A DNA stretch of 64,000 bases from Citreimonas sp042096055 (GCF_042096055.1 NZ_JBELMH010000002.1:1-64000), one strand, 5' to 3'. Shown: positions 16,819 to 25,863, counted from the stretch's first letter. A program made the numbers and translations. Notes: a model not told the origin generated them from the sequence alone.

Positions 16819-18747
16819 ATGCCCCGCGATGTCGCGCCCGCCGAGGCGATGCTGAAAGACGTTTTCGGCTTCGATGCGTTCCGCCCCGGCCAGGGCGAGA
16901 TCGTCGAGGCCGTGGCCGAGGGGCGCAACGTGCTGGCGATCATGCCCACAGGCGGGGGCAAGTCGCTGTGCTTCCAGCTTCCGGCGCTGATGCGCCCCGG
17001 CGTGACGGTGGTGATTTCGCCGCTCATCGCGCTGATGCGCGACCAGGTCCGCGGGTTGCGCGAGGCCGGCGTCGCCGCCGGTGCGCTGACCTCGGGCAAT
17101 ACCGAGGAAGAGACCGACGCCGTGTTCCGCGCGCTGCACGACGGCTCGCTCAAGCTGCTCTACCTCGCGCCGGAACGGCTGGCCTCGGGCGGGGCGCAGC
17201 GGATGCTGGCACAGGCGGGCGTGTCTCTGATCGCCGTGGACGAGGCGCATTGCGTCAGCCAGTGGGGCCACGATTTCCGGCCCGATTACCTGCGCATCGG
17301 CGAATTGCGCCGCGCGCTGGGCGTGCCGCTTGCGGCCTTCACCGCGACCGCCGACGCCGAGACGCAGGAGGAAATCGTCACCCGCCTGTTCGGGGGCGAG
17401 CGGCCGCAGACCTTCCTGCGCGGTTTCGACCGACCGAACATCCACCTGGCGTTCCAGCCCAAGGACAGCCCGCGCAAGCAGATCATGGCCTTCGCCGAGG
17501 CGCGCCGCGGCCAGGCGGGCATCGTCTATTGCGGCACCCGCGCCAAGACCGAGGGCCTTGCGCGGGCGCTGCGCGAGGATGGGCATGCGGTCGCGCATTA
17601 CCACGGCGGGATGGAAGCCGACGATCGCCGCGCGGTCGAGGAACGCTTCGCCACCGAGGACGGGCTGATCGTCTGCGCCACGATCGCCTTCGGGATGGGC
17701 GTGGACAAGCCCGACATCCGCTGGGTCGCCCACGCCGACCTGCCGAAATCGATCGAGTCCTATTACCAGGAGATCGGCCGCGCCGGGCGCGACGGCGCCC
17801 CGGCCGAGACGCTGACGCTGTACGGCCCCGAGGATATCCGCCTGCGCCGGTCCCAGATCGACGAAGGACTGGCCCCGCCCGAACGGCGCGCGGCCGATCA
17901 CGGCCGGCTCAACGCGCTGCTGGGCCTAGCCGAGGCGCTGTCCTGCCGGCGCCAAGCCCTGCTGGCCTATTTCGGCGAGACGGCCGCGCCCTGCGGCCAT
18001 TGCGACCTCTGCGACACCCCGCCCGAGATCTTCGACGGGACCGAGGCGGTGCGCATGGCTCTGTCGGCCGCGCTGCGCACCGGCGAAAGCTTCGGCGCGA
18101 ACCACCTGATCGATATCCTGCTGGGCAACGAGACCGACAAGGTCACGCAGCGCCGCCACGACAAGCTGCCGACCTTCGGCGTGGGCAAGGCGCTGAAGCG
18201 CGGCCAGTGGCAGGCGGTGTTCCGGCAGATGATGGGGCGCGACCTGATCCGCCCCGATGGCGAGCGCCACGGCGCGCTGGTGATGACCGAGGCGGCGCGC
18301 CCGATCCTGCGCGGCGAGCAGACGATCGACCTGCGCAAGGACGTGATCGACCGCGCCAGCGAGCGCAGGCCCGCGGTCCGCGCGATGGTCTCGGACGAGG
18401 ACGCGCCNNNNNNNNNNNNNNNNNNNNNNNNNNNNNNNNNNNNNNNNNNNNNNNNNNNNNNNNNNNNNNNNNNNNNNNNNNNNNNNNNNNNNNNNNNNNN
18501 NNNNNNNCGGCGCAAGCTGGCCGCCAAGGGCGTCGGCGGGCTTTACGACGCGCTGATGGAGGCGCAGGCAGAGCGGGTCCGCGGCGTCGACGGCACCGAA
18601 AAGCCGCTCAGCTGTTCCGCCGGGCAGCTGGCCAAGCTCGCCGAGATGCGGCCCACCGACGAGGCGGGCCTCGCCCGCGTGCTGGACGACCGCCGCGTGG
18701 ATCGCTTCGGGCGGGCGTTTCTGGACGTTCTGCGCGCGGCGGACTAG
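16819..18747 (+). CDS. recQ: ATP-dependent DNA helicase RecQ (interrupted by an assembly gap)
   Basis: 3'-5' SF2 helicase for recombination and stalled-fork repair. Walker A MPTGGGKS (42-49), DEAH (VDEAHC near 142), the HDFRPDY segment, QEIGRAGRDG near 318 and a cysteine-rich zinc site (CRRQALLAYFG..CGHCDLC) are all present. Starts are possible at 16801 and 16819; the latter has AGCAGG upstream. The C-terminus is broken by 100 N (18408-18507). After the gap the frame continues into an HRDC-like end (LAEMRPTDEAGLARVL..RFGRAFLDVL), but the usual VPAY segment is not seen, so the domain is incomplete or atypical. Confidence 0.9.
   Translation: MPRDVAPAEAMLKDVFGFDAFRPGQGEIVEAVAEGRNVLAIMPTGGGKSLCFQLPALMRPGVTVVISPLIALMRDQVRGLREAGVAAGALTSGNTEEETDAVFRALHDGSLKLLYLAPERLASGGAQRMLAQAGVSLIAVDEAHCVSQWGHDFRPDYLRIGELRRALGVPLAAFTATADAETQEEIVTRLFGGERPQTFLRGFDRPNIHLAFQPKDSPRKQIMAFAEARRGQAGIVYCGTRAKTEGLARALREDGHAVAHYHGGMEADDRRAVEERFATEDGLIVCATIAFGMGVDKPDIRWVAHADLPKSIESYYQEIGRAGRDGAPAETLTLYGPEDIRLRRSQIDEGLAPPERRAADHGRLNALLGLAEALSCRRQALLAYFGETAAPCGHCDLCDTPPEIFDGTEAVRMALSAALRTGESFGANHLIDILLGNETDKVTQRRHDKLPTFGVGKALKRGQWQAVFRQMMGRDLIRPDGERHGALVMTEAARPILRGEQTIDLRKDVIDRASERRPAVRAMVSDEDAXXXXXXXXXXXXXXXXXXXXXXXXXXXXXXXXXXRRKLAAKGVGGLYDALMEAQAERVRGVDGTEKPLSCSAGQLAKLAEMRPTDEAGLARVLDDRRVDRFGRAFLDVLRAAD
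18408..18507. other. Assembly gap of 100 N inside recQ
   Basis: Run of exactly 100 N. Unlike the other two gaps, the flanking 55 bases are not repeated across it, so sequence is really missing. By comparison with RecQ proteins the loss is probably a few tens of bases at the entry to the HRDC domain. Confidence 0.95.
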
Positions 18748-18794
18748 ATCGCATCCGGGGCCGATGCGGCGGCCCGGTGACAAGGGGTTTGCAC

Positions 18795-19562
18795 ATGCTC
18801 GTGGTGATTTCGCCGGCCAAGCGGCTGGACTGGACCGAGCGGCCGGTCGAGACGACCGAACCCGCCTTCGCCGAGGATGCCGCCCGGCTGGTCAAGACCG
18901 CGCGCAACCTGACGCTGGCGGACCTGCGCGGGCTGATGGACCTGTCCGAGGATCTGGCGAAGCTCAACCGCGACCGGTTCCGCGACTATGACCCCGATCC
19001 CGCGCCTGACGCGACACGCCCCGCGGCGCTGGCCTTCGCCGGCGACACGTATCAAGGGCTCGAGGCCGCGTCGCTGGATGCGGACGAGCTGGCCTGGGCG
19101 CAGGATCATCTGCGCATCCTGTCGGGGCTTTACGGCATGCTGCGCCCGCTCGACGCGATCCAGCCCTACCGGCTCGAGATGGGCTCGAAGCTCAAGACGC
19201 GGCGCGGCGGGAACCTCTACGAGTACTGGCGCGACCAGCTGTCGAAGGCGCTGAACGCGCAGGCCGAGGCGGTGGGCACCGACGTGCTGGTGAACTGCGC
19301 GAGCCAGGAATACTTCGGTGCGGTGCCCGAAAAGGCGCTGAAGCTGCGGGTGATCACGCCCCGCTTCATGGAGGACAAGGCCGGCACGCCGAAGATCGTC
19401 AGCTTCCACGCCAAGAAGGCGCGGGGCGCAATGGCGCGCTTCATCGTGCAGAACCGCTTGACCGACCCCGAGGCGCTGCGCGACTTCGACTTGGGCGGCT
19501 ATGCCTGGAGCGCCGAGATGTCGTCGCCCGACGCGCCGACCTTCGTGCGGCCCGCGGGCTGA
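18795..19562 (+). CDS. yaaA: Peroxide stress protein YaaA
   Basis: 255-residue DUF328 protein; E. coli YaaA limits intracellular free iron under peroxide stress and binds DNA. Motifs include ISPAKRLDW (5-13), the HLRILSGLYGMLRPLD segment (about 98-113), YRLEMGSKLKT and the C-terminal FHAKKARGAMARFI. Length is normal. The last 64 bp overlap the 3' end of the convergent hybrid kinase gene, an unusually long tail-to-tail overlap. Confidence 0.94.
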   Translation: MLVVISPAKRLDWTERPVETTEPAFAEDAARLVKTARNLTLADLRGLMDLSEDLAKLNRDRFRDYDPDPAPDATRPAALAFAGDTYQGLEAASLDADELAWAQDHLRILSGLYGMLRPLDAIQPYRLEMGSKLKTRRGGNLYEYWRDQLSKALNAQAEAVGTDVLVNCASQEYFGAVPEKALKLRVITPRFMEDKAGTPKIVSFHAKKARGAMARFIVQNRLTDPEALRDFDLGGYAWSAEMSSPDAPTFVRPAG

Positions 19563-22069
19563 ACGGCGCCCGGCCCGGCCCATAGGCGCAGCTTTTCCGC
19601 CAAGTGTGCCTTGCGCAACGGCTTGGTCAGGTAATCCGACAGCCCCGCCTGCAGGATCGCGTCGCGGTCGCCGCTCATGGCGTGGGCGGTCACCGCGATG
19701 ATCGGAACCGGGTCGTCGCCGTCCTCGATCGCCCGGATCTCGGCGGTGGCCTGCTTTCCGTCCATCTGCGGCATCGAGATGTCCATGAAGACGAGGTCGG
19801 GCCGCCGGTCGCGGAACGCCTCGACCGCCTCGAGCCCGTTATCGGCGAAGCGCAGGTCCAGCGGGAAGCCGGCGACCATCTTCGAGAACACCAGCTGGTT
19901 GGTCTTGTTGTCCTCGGCCACCAGAACGTCGTACCGCCGCCGAATGTCGGGGGCGCGGTTGTGGGTACGCGGCGTCGGTGCCGGTTCGGGGGCCGGCGCG
20001 GACAGGCCGTGCCCGATCGACTCGACCGCCGCGGCGAGTGCGGCGCGCGACACCGGCTGGCGCAGCACCGCGTGCGCGCCGCACTCGGCCGGCGCGACGT
20101 CGGCCCGGCCGGACAGCAGGATGACGGGCAGCGCAGCGCCCGACGCGCCGAGCGCCGCGATCAGGTCGGCGCCCGGCATGTCGTCGAGCGCGTCGGCGAT
20201 CACGGCGAATGACGCGGCCGGCGCGGGCAGATCCAGAAACTCGGCCCCGGTGGAGCAGAGCGTCACCGCGACGCCGAGCGACGCCAGCTGCTTGCCCAGG
20301 ATGTCGCGCGCCTCGGAGTCCGAGGCTACGACCAGCGCACGGCCGAAATCCTCGGGCAGGTCGGGCGCGATGGGTTCGACCGCGTCCAGCCCCTTCAGCG
20401 GCAGGCTCAGACCGAAACAGCTGCCACGGTCCAGCTCGGACTCGACCCAGATCGTGCCGTTCATCATCTCGACCAGCCGGCGCGTGATGGCGAGGCCGAG
20501 GCCCGTGCCCTCGAACTGCCGGTTGCGATCGGTCTCGACCTGGTTGAACTCGCCGAAGACGTGGTCGATCTTCTCGGCGGCGATGCCGATGCCGGTATCC
20601 TCGACGGTCAGGTGCACCGTCGTCCCGCCCACCGCGTCGGGCACGCCCACCACGCGCACCAGCACGCGCCCCTCGTGCGTGAACTTGATCGCGTTGCCCA
20701 CGAGGTTGGTGAGGATCTGGCGCAGGCGGCCGGGATCGCCGTGGAACCGGGCGGGCAGGAACATGTCGTAGTCGACCAGCAGCGACAGCCCCTTGTCGTA
20801 GGCGGCGGGCTGCAGCAGCTGCATCACGTCGTGCACGATGCGTTCGAGGTCGAACGGCTCGGGGTTCAGGTCCAGCCGGTCGGCCTCGATCTTCGAGTAG
20901 TCGAGGATGTCGTTGATGATGGTCAGCAGCGCCTCGCCCGAGCTGCGGATCGTGTCGACGAAGGTGCGCTGGTCGTCGTCGAGCGTGGTGTCCATCAGCA
21001 GGTCGGCCATGCCGACGACGCCGTTCATCGGCGTGCGGATCTCGTGGCTCATGTTGGCGAGGAAGGCCGATTTCGCGCGACTGGCCGCCTCGGCGCGGAG
21101 CATCGCTTCCTTCAGGCGGACCTGGTCGTGCTTGATGCGGGTGATGTCGACGCGCAGCCCGACGCGGCCGCCTTCGCGGGTGGCCCGTTCGTAGACGCGG
21201 ATCCAGCGGTCGTCGTCAAGGCGCTGCTCGATCGTCTTGAGGTCGTGGCGGTGGGTGTTCATCCGCTCTTCGAGCCATTCCTCCTCTCGCCCCACGGCGT
21301 CGGCGTATTGCCCGTGTTCGAGGCCGAAGCGGATGATCTCCTCGAACGGGGTGCCGGGCTGCATGGCGGGCGCCGAGGCGGGGTAGAGCTCGCGGTAGCG
21401 TTGGTTGCACATCACCAGCCGGTCCTCGGCGTCGAACATGACGAAGCCGTCGGGCAGTTCCTCGACCGCGGACCACATGCGCATCAGGGCGGTGATGTCG
21501 ACGCCGAGGGTGACGATCCCGCCTTCGGGGCGGCGGCGGTCGCTGACCTGGACGAAGCGGCCGTCCCACAGCCGCAGCGTGACGTCCGGAATGGGATCGG
21601 CGTTCCAGCGGTCGATCATGCGGGCGCGCCAGGCGGCGGGGGTGTCGTCGTCGGGATCGACGATACCCTCTTCCAGAAGGACGTCGACGATGTGTTCGTA
21701 GCTGGCGCCGGGGCCGACGCTTTCGACGCCGTCGAACAGGCCGAGGTAGCTGGGGTTGGCCAGCTCCATCCGGCCGTCCTGGTCGAACATGGCGAAGCCG
21801 TCGCGGATCGCGCCGAGGGCCTGCCAGAGACGGCTTTCGACGACCTCGATCTTCTCGGTCGCCTGGCCGAGCTGGGTGGCGACGCGTTCGCGGTCGGAGC
21901 GGACCTCGACGACCTCGGCGCGGGTGTCGGTGACCTGGCGCGAGAGGGCGCGGGCGTGCTGGTCGAGTTCGCGGTTGGCGGCGCGAAGCTGCGCCTGCTT
22001 CTGTTCGAGCAGTCGTTCCGCGGCAAGCCGCGCGCGCCGTTCCTCGGCGAGCAATCTGGCGTACTCCAT
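19499..22069 (-). CDS. PAS-domain hybrid sensor histidine kinase with two receiver domains
   Basis: 856-residue probably cytoplasmic sensor with no transmembrane segment. Order: N-terminal coiled coil (about 1-80), two PAS-like domains (about 85-195 and 203-312), HisKA with phospho-accepting H342 (NMSHEIRTPMNG), HATPase (N-box near NLVGNAIKF 455-463, GTGLGLAI 521-528), a degenerate receiver (about 575-690, acceptor region IADALDD) and a good receiver (about 715-830) with D763 and K817. The ATG at 22069 follows GGGGGAGG. A 19-bp palindrome repeat lies 81-99 bp upstream. The signal is unknown, and no cognate regulator is adjacent. Confidence 0.92.
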   Translation of the reverse strand: MEYARLLAEERRARLAAERLLEQKQAQLRAANRELDQHARALSRQVTDTRAEVVEVRSDRERVATQLGQATEKIEVVESRLWQALGAIRDGFAMFDQDGRMELANPSYLGLFDGVESVGPGASYEHIVDVLLEEGIVDPDDDTPAAWRARMIDRWNADPIPDVTLRLWDGRFVQVSDRRRPEGGIVTLGVDITALMRMWSAVEELPDGFVMFDAEDRLVMCNQRYRELYPASAPAMQPGTPFEEIIRFGLEHGQYADAVGREEEWLEERMNTHRHDLKTIEQRLDDDRWIRVYERATREGGRVGLRVDITRIKHDQVRLKEAMLRAEAASRAKSAFLANMSHEIRTPMNGVVGMADLLMDTTLDDDQRTFVDTIRSSGEALLTIINDILDYSKIEADRLDLNPEPFDLERIVHDVMQLLQPAAYDKGLSLLVDYDMFLPARFHGDPGRLRQILTNLVGNAIKFTHEGRVLVRVVGVPDAVGGTTVHLTVEDTGIGIAAEKIDHVFGEFNQVETDRNRQFEGTGLGLAITRRLVEMMNGTIWVESELDRGSCFGLSLPLKGLDAVEPIAPDLPEDFGRALVVASDSEARDILGKQLASLGVAVTLCSTGAEFLDLPAPAASFAVIADALDDMPGADLIAALGASGAALPVILLSGRADVAPAECGAHAVLRQPVSRAALAAAVESIGHGLSAPAPEPAPTPRTHNRAPDIRRRYDVLVAEDNKTNQLVFSKMVAGFPLDLRFADNGLEAVEAFRDRRPDLVFMDISMPQMDGKQATAEIRAIEDGDDPVPIIAVTAHAMSGDRDAILQAGLSDYLTKPLRKAHLAEKLRLWAGPGAVQPAGRTKVGASGDDISALQA

Positions 22070-22149
22070 GCGCCGCCTCCCCCGCGTTCGCGACACTTTG
22101 GCAGGGTCAGGTGAATGCTGCCTTAAAGGGCGCGGGTGAGCCGGCGGGG

Positions 22150-22221
22150 GTGTCCCACGATGGGACACGGGGGCGCCCCAATGAAATCAATGGCTTCCAG
22201 AGACGGATTCAGGAAGTCTTA
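22150..22221. repeat. 72-bp intergenic repeat element, copy A
   Basis: Palindrome GTGTCCCACGATGGGACAC (22150-22168), a 15-bp variable spacer, then a 38-bp conserved box (22184-22221) beginning AAATCAATG and containing CAGAGACG. Copy B at 30347-30418 has the same palindrome base for base, the same 15-bp spacing and 30 of 38 matches in the box. It lies between the hybrid kinase start and the thiolase end. Function unknown; protein binding site or dispersed repeat are both possible. Confidence 0.75.
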
Positions 22222-22233
22222 ACCTTGGGCCCT

Positions 22234-22282
22234 GGGTGGGGCCGGTGCGTGACGCTCGCGGCTGCGCCGCGTCGCCCCACCC
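22234..22282. repeat. Inverted repeat at the thiolase 3' end
   Basis: Arms GGGTGGGGC/GCCCCACCC (22234-22242 and 22274-22282) with further internal pairing (GCGAC/GTGCG-like) give a large GC stem just past the thiolase stop on the minus strand. It is probably a terminator without a strong U tract or an mRNA-stabilising 3' stem. Confidence 0.45.
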
Positions 22283-22304
22283 ACCGTCCCTTGGGGGCGA
22301 ACGC

Positions 22305-23483
22305 TCAGATCCGTTCGATCGCCAGCGCGATGCCCTGGCCGCCGCCGATGCACATGGTGATCAGCGCCTTCGATCCGCCGATGCGTTCCAGTTCGTAGAG
22401 CGCCTTGACCGTGATGATCGCGCCGGTCGCGCCGACCGGGTGGCCCAGCGCGATGGCGCCGCCGTTGGGGTTCACGCGCGCGGGGTCGAGGCCGAGGCCC
22501 TTGTTCACCGCCAGCGCCTGGGCGGCGAAGGCCTCGTTCGACTCGATCACGTCGAAATCGCCGACCGACAACCCGGTGCGCTTCAGCAGCGCCTCGACCG
22601 CGGGGATCGGGCCGATGCCCATGACCTCGGGGCGGACGCCGGCATGGGCGTAGCCGAGGATGCGCGCGCGGGGTTTCAGCCCGGCGCTTTCGGCCGCGCC
22701 GGCGCGGGCCAGCACCAGCGCCGCGGCGCCGTCGTTGATGCCGCTGGCATTGCCGGCGGTGACGCTGCCGTCCTTGCGGAAGGCGGGCTTCAGCCCGGCG
22801 AGCGCCTCGGCGGTGGTGGCCTTGGGGTGTTCGTCGGTGACGAAATCGACCATGTCTCGCTTCACCTTGACCTGCACCGGCACGATCTGGTCGGCGAAGC
22901 GCCCGTCCGCGATCGCGCGGGCGGCGCGCTGCTGGCTTTGCAGCGCGAAGGCGTCCTGGTCCTGCCGCGAGATGTCGTGCTCGGCCGAGACGTTTTCAGC
23001 CGTGACGCCCATGTGGCCGCTGCCGAAGGGGCAGTTCAGCGTGCCCAGCATCATGTCGAGCACGCGCACGTCGCCCATCTTGGCGCCCCAGCGCTGGTCG
23101 GGCACGACGAAGGGCGACCGGCTCATGCATTCGGCGCCGCCGACGAGGGCGAAGTCGGCATCGCCCAGCATCAGCGCCTGCGCGCCCGAGACGATCGCCT
23201 GCGCGCCCGAGCCGCAGAGCCGGTTGACGTTCATCGCGGGCACGCTGTCGGGCACGCCGGCCTGCATCGCGGCGACCCGCGACAGGTACATGTCGCGCGG
23301 TTCGGTGTTGATGACGGTGCCGAAGACGACGTGGCCGACCTGCGCGCCCTCGACGCCCGCGCGGTCCAGCGCGGCGCGGGCCACGGTCGCGCCAAGCTCG
23401 GTCGGGGGCGTGCCGGCGAGGCTGCCGCCGAAGGTGCCGATGGCGGTGCGCGCGCCGCTCAGAATGACGATGTCGTCGGTCAT
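22305..23483 (-). CDS. Acetyl-CoA acetyltransferase / 3-ketothiolase
   Basis: 392-residue thiolase II that condenses two acetyl-CoA to acetoacetyl-CoA, or runs the reverse thiolysis, in the cytosol. It carries the active-site Cys90 in MNVNRLCGSGAQ, the NEAFAAQ motif near 316-322, GGAIALGHPVGATGA near 342-356 (catalytic His) and the second cysteine in CIGGGQG near 380. Length is typical. It stands alone, not beside phaB or a beta-oxidation operon, so an anabolic (PHB, ethylmalonyl-CoA) or catabolic role cannot be decided; BktB-like specificity for longer acyl groups is also possible. Confidence 0.92.
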   Translation of the reverse strand: MTDDIVILSGARTAIGTFGGSLAGTPPTELGATVARAALDRAGVEGAQVGHVVFGTVINTEPRDMYLSRVAAMQAGVPDSVPAMNVNRLCGSGAQAIVSGAQALMLGDADFALVGGAECMSRSPFVVPDQRWGAKMGDVRVLDMMLGTLNCPFGSGHMGVTAENVSAEHDISRQDQDAFALQSQQRAARAIADGRFADQIVPVQVKVKRDMVDFVTDEHPKATTAEALAGLKPAFRKDGSVTAGNASGINDGAAALVLARAGAAESAGLKPRARILGYAHAGVRPEVMGIGPIPAVEALLKRTGLSVGDFDVIESNEAFAAQALAVNKGLGLDPARVNPNGGAIALGHPVGATGAIITVKALYELERIGGSKALITMCIGGGQGIALAIERI

Positions 23484-23612
23484 GGTGCCCTCCCTGGCCG
23501 GCCCGATCCGGGCCCGGTGTCGGCCGCAGGCGGCCGGTCGGGGGGCACTATGTGGGCGCGGGGCGGTCTTGTCAGCCCGCGACGTCCCGTCACGGCCGGC
23601 CGCCGCGCCGCG

Positions 23613-23735
23613 TCAGGGGGCGGTCACGAGCTTCGCGACCGAGCTTGCGGTGTCGTTCTGCGCCTCGACCGCGACCGCGGCGACCAGAAGGATCGCGATC
23701 AGCGCGGCGTTGAGCCTGTTGAGCGGGCTGTTCAT
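23613..23735 (-). CDS. Small single-pass membrane protein
   Basis: 40 residues (MNSPLNRLN then a hydrophobic helix AALIAILLVAAVAVEA, then a polar tail). No family is recognised. A weak AGGGAA lies upstream of the ATG at 23735; the same frame has an earlier ATG at 23753. It is 129 bp beyond the start of the divergent-oriented thiolase gene on the same strand. It could be a small inner-membrane protein or an exported peptide; coding status is moderate. Confidence 0.45.
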   Translation of the reverse strand: MNSPLNRLNAALIAILLVAAVAVEAQNDTASSVAKLVTAP

Positions 23736-23929
23736 CGTGTCGTTCCCTGTCATGCGCCCGGACCGGCGCCCCTGGAGTCGGTGTGCTGTGCGAGGTCGCC
23801 CTGCGCGCAAGTCTACGAGGCTACGCGGCGACCGGATCATCGCTCAACGCGCGATCGGGCGAAACGCTGCCGGCCTGCGGCAGTGCGCCGCGCCTTGCGG
23901 GCGGCGGGCAAAGCCTGTATCCCCGCGTC

Positions 23930-24016
23930 ATGGTCTCGTTCTTCGACAGATCCGATCGCGCCCGCCTGCGCGAACGCTTCCACGGCGCGATGCACTCGGT
24001 GCTGGCGCGGCTATGA
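23930..24016 (+). CDS. Possible 28-residue peptide upstream of leuC
   Basis: Short ORF (MVSFFDRSDRARLRERF…) in the 373-bp stretch between the small membrane protein and leuC. It is amphipathic and basic, with no good ribosome site and no leucine run, so it is not a classical leu leader. No family recognised. The rest of this gap has a small CTGCCG/CGGCAG stem and nothing else clear. Confidence 0.2.
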   Translation: MVSFFDRSDRARLRERFHGAMHSVLARL

Positions 24017-24108
24017 CGCGCGCCCGGCGCCTGGCCGGGTGCCGCCTGCGCTAGTCCGGTTTATGCGAGAGCCGACAGATCAACCGACAGTTTCCGTGGA
24101 GACGACCG

Positions 24109-25533
24109 ATGTCCGCCAAGACGCTTTACGACAAGATCTGGGATGCCCACGTGGTCCAGCAGGACGACGACGGCACCTGCCTTCTGTATATCGACCGCCA
24201 CCTGGTGCACGAGGTCACCAGCCCGCAGGCGTTCGAGGGGCTGAGGCTGGCGGGCCGCAAGGTGCACGCGCCCGACAAGACGATCGCGGTGCCGGACCAC
24301 AACGTGCCGACGACCGCCGACCGCCTGAAGGGCGGCATGAACGAGGAAAGCCGCATCCAGGTGGAGGCGCTGGACCGCAACGCCAAGGAGTTCGACCTGG
24401 TCTACTACCCGGTGTCGGACGTGCGGCAGGGCATCGTGCACATCATCGGCCCCGAGCAGGGCTGGACGCTGCCGGGCATGACCATCGTCTGCGGTGACAG
24501 CCACACCGCGACGCACGGCGCCTTCGGCGCGCTGGCGCACGGCATCGGCACGTCCGAGGTCGAGCACGTGCTGGCGACGCAGACGCTGATCAGCTCGAAG
24601 TCGAAGAACATGAAGGTCGAGATCACCGGCCAGCTGGCGCCGGGCGTGACGGCCAAGGACATCGTGCTGAACATCATCGCGCGCACCGGCACCGCCGGCG
24701 GCACCGGCCACGTGATCGAGTATTGCGGCGAGGCGATCCGGTCGCTGTCGATGGAAGGCCGGATGACGATCTGCAACATGGCGATCGAGGGCGGCGCCCG
24801 CGCCGGTATGATCGCGCCGGACGAGACGACGTATCAGTACGTGAAGGGCCGCCCGCACGCGCCGAAGGGTGCCCAGTGGGAGGCCGCGATGGCCTGGTGG
24901 AAGACGCTGTTCTCGGACGAGGACGCGCACTGGGACAAGGTCGTGACCATCCGCGGCGAGGACATCGCGCCGACCGTGACCTGGGGCACCTCGCCCGAGG
25001 ACGCGCTGCCGGTGACGGCCTCGGTGCCGTCGCCCGACGATTTCGCCGGCGGCAAGGTCGGCGCGGCCAAGCGCTCGCTCGACTACATGGCGCTGACGCC
25101 GGGCACGCCGCTGCAGGACATCGCGATCGACACGGTGTTCATCGGCTCGTGCACCAACGGCCGGATCGAGGACCTGCGCGCCGCGGCCGCGGTGCTGAAG
25201 GGCCGCAAGATCAAGGAGGGCATGCGCGCGATGGTGGTCCCGGGCTCGGGGCTGGTGCGTGCGCAGGCCGAGGAAGAGGGCCTGGCGGACATCTTCAAGG
25301 ACGCGGGCTTCGAATGGCGGCTTGCGGGCTGCTCGATGTGCCTGGCGATGAACCCGGACCAGCTGGCCCCGGGCGAGCGCTGCGCCGCGACGTCGAACCG
25401 CAACTTCGAGGGCCGGCAGGGCCGCGGCGGACGCACCCACCTGATGAGCCCGGCGATGGCGGCGGCGGCGGCGGTCACCGGCCGGATCACCGACGTGCGC
25501 GAGTTGATGCAGCCCGTGCCGGAGCCGGCCTGA
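24109..25533 (+). CDS. leuC: 3-isopropylmalate dehydratase large subunit
   Basis: With LeuD forms the [4Fe-4S] isopropylmalate isomerase of leucine synthesis. The 474-residue protein has the aconitase-family signatures CGDSHTATHGAFG (about 128-140), IGSCTNGR (345-352) with the first cluster cysteine, and AGCSMCLAMNPD (about 405-416) with the other two. The ATG at 24109 is preceded by GGAGACGACCG. LeuD follows after a small gene on the other strand, so the two subunits are not in a simple adjacent pair. Confidence 0.97.
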   Translation: MSAKTLYDKIWDAHVVQQDDDGTCLLYIDRHLVHEVTSPQAFEGLRLAGRKVHAPDKTIAVPDHNVPTTADRLKGGMNEESRIQVEALDRNAKEFDLVYYPVSDVRQGIVHIIGPEQGWTLPGMTIVCGDSHTATHGAFGALAHGIGTSEVEHVLATQTLISSKSKNMKVEITGQLAPGVTAKDIVLNIIARTGTAGGTGHVIEYCGEAIRSLSMEGRMTICNMAIEGGARAGMIAPDETTYQYVKGRPHAPKGAQWEAAMAWWKTLFSDEDAHWDKVVTIRGEDIAPTVTWGTSPEDALPVTASVPSPDDFAGGKVGAAKRSLDYMALTPGTPLQDIAIDTVFIGSCTNGRIEDLRAAAAVLKGRKIKEGMRAMVVPGSGLVRAQAEEEGLADIFKDAGFEWRLAGCSMCLAMNPDQLAPGERCAATSNRNFEGRQGRGGRTHLMSPAMAAAAAVTGRITDVRELMQPVPEPA

Positions 25534-25554
25534 GCGATGCGGGGCCGGGGCCGG

Positions 25555-25770
25555 TCAGGACGGGCGGCGCAGCTCGCTTTCGGACTTCAGGACCTCGGTC
25601 CCGTCGCATTGCTCGATGCGGTAGGCCGGGTTGTCCTCGTCCGCGTCGCGCGTCACCTCGGTGCCCTTGATGTCCAGCGTGACGCGGCCCGTGTAGCTTT
25701 TGACCACCTGGCCAGAGGCCGTTCCCCGGCCCCAGTTCCATTCGACGCGGGTTCCTGTGCGGTACGGCAA
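25555..25770 (-). CDS. DUF2945 (HVA1-like) small protein
   Basis: 71-residue protein with the HVA1/DUF2945 pattern: RTGTRVEWNWGRGTASGQVV, then a beta strand pair, TRDADEDNPAYRIEQ and a C-terminal KSESELRR. Such small SH3-like beta proteins occur widely; function unknown, with a hypervirulence-associated label in some databases that is not supported by mechanism. It starts at TTG (25770) after a strong AGGAGGT, on the minus strand between leuC and leuD. Confidence 0.85.
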   Translation of the reverse strand: MPYRTGTRVEWNWGRGTASGQVVKSYTGRVTLDIKGTEVTRDADEDNPAYRIEQCDGTEVLKSESELRRPS

Positions 25771-25863
25771 ACCTGACCTCCTGTGCTGCTTCGGGAAATC
25801 AACCGCCCGAAGCCGCGCCCAGTTCCAGCGCCGGCCCCGCCGGCCCATCCGAGGATAGCAGAC

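Noticed and set aside
22150..22168. Palindrome as a parS or PpsR/CrtJ site
   Set aside because: parS is TGTTTCACGTGAAACA and PpsR needs TGT-N12-ACA; this palindrome is TGT-N11-ACA with different interior bases.
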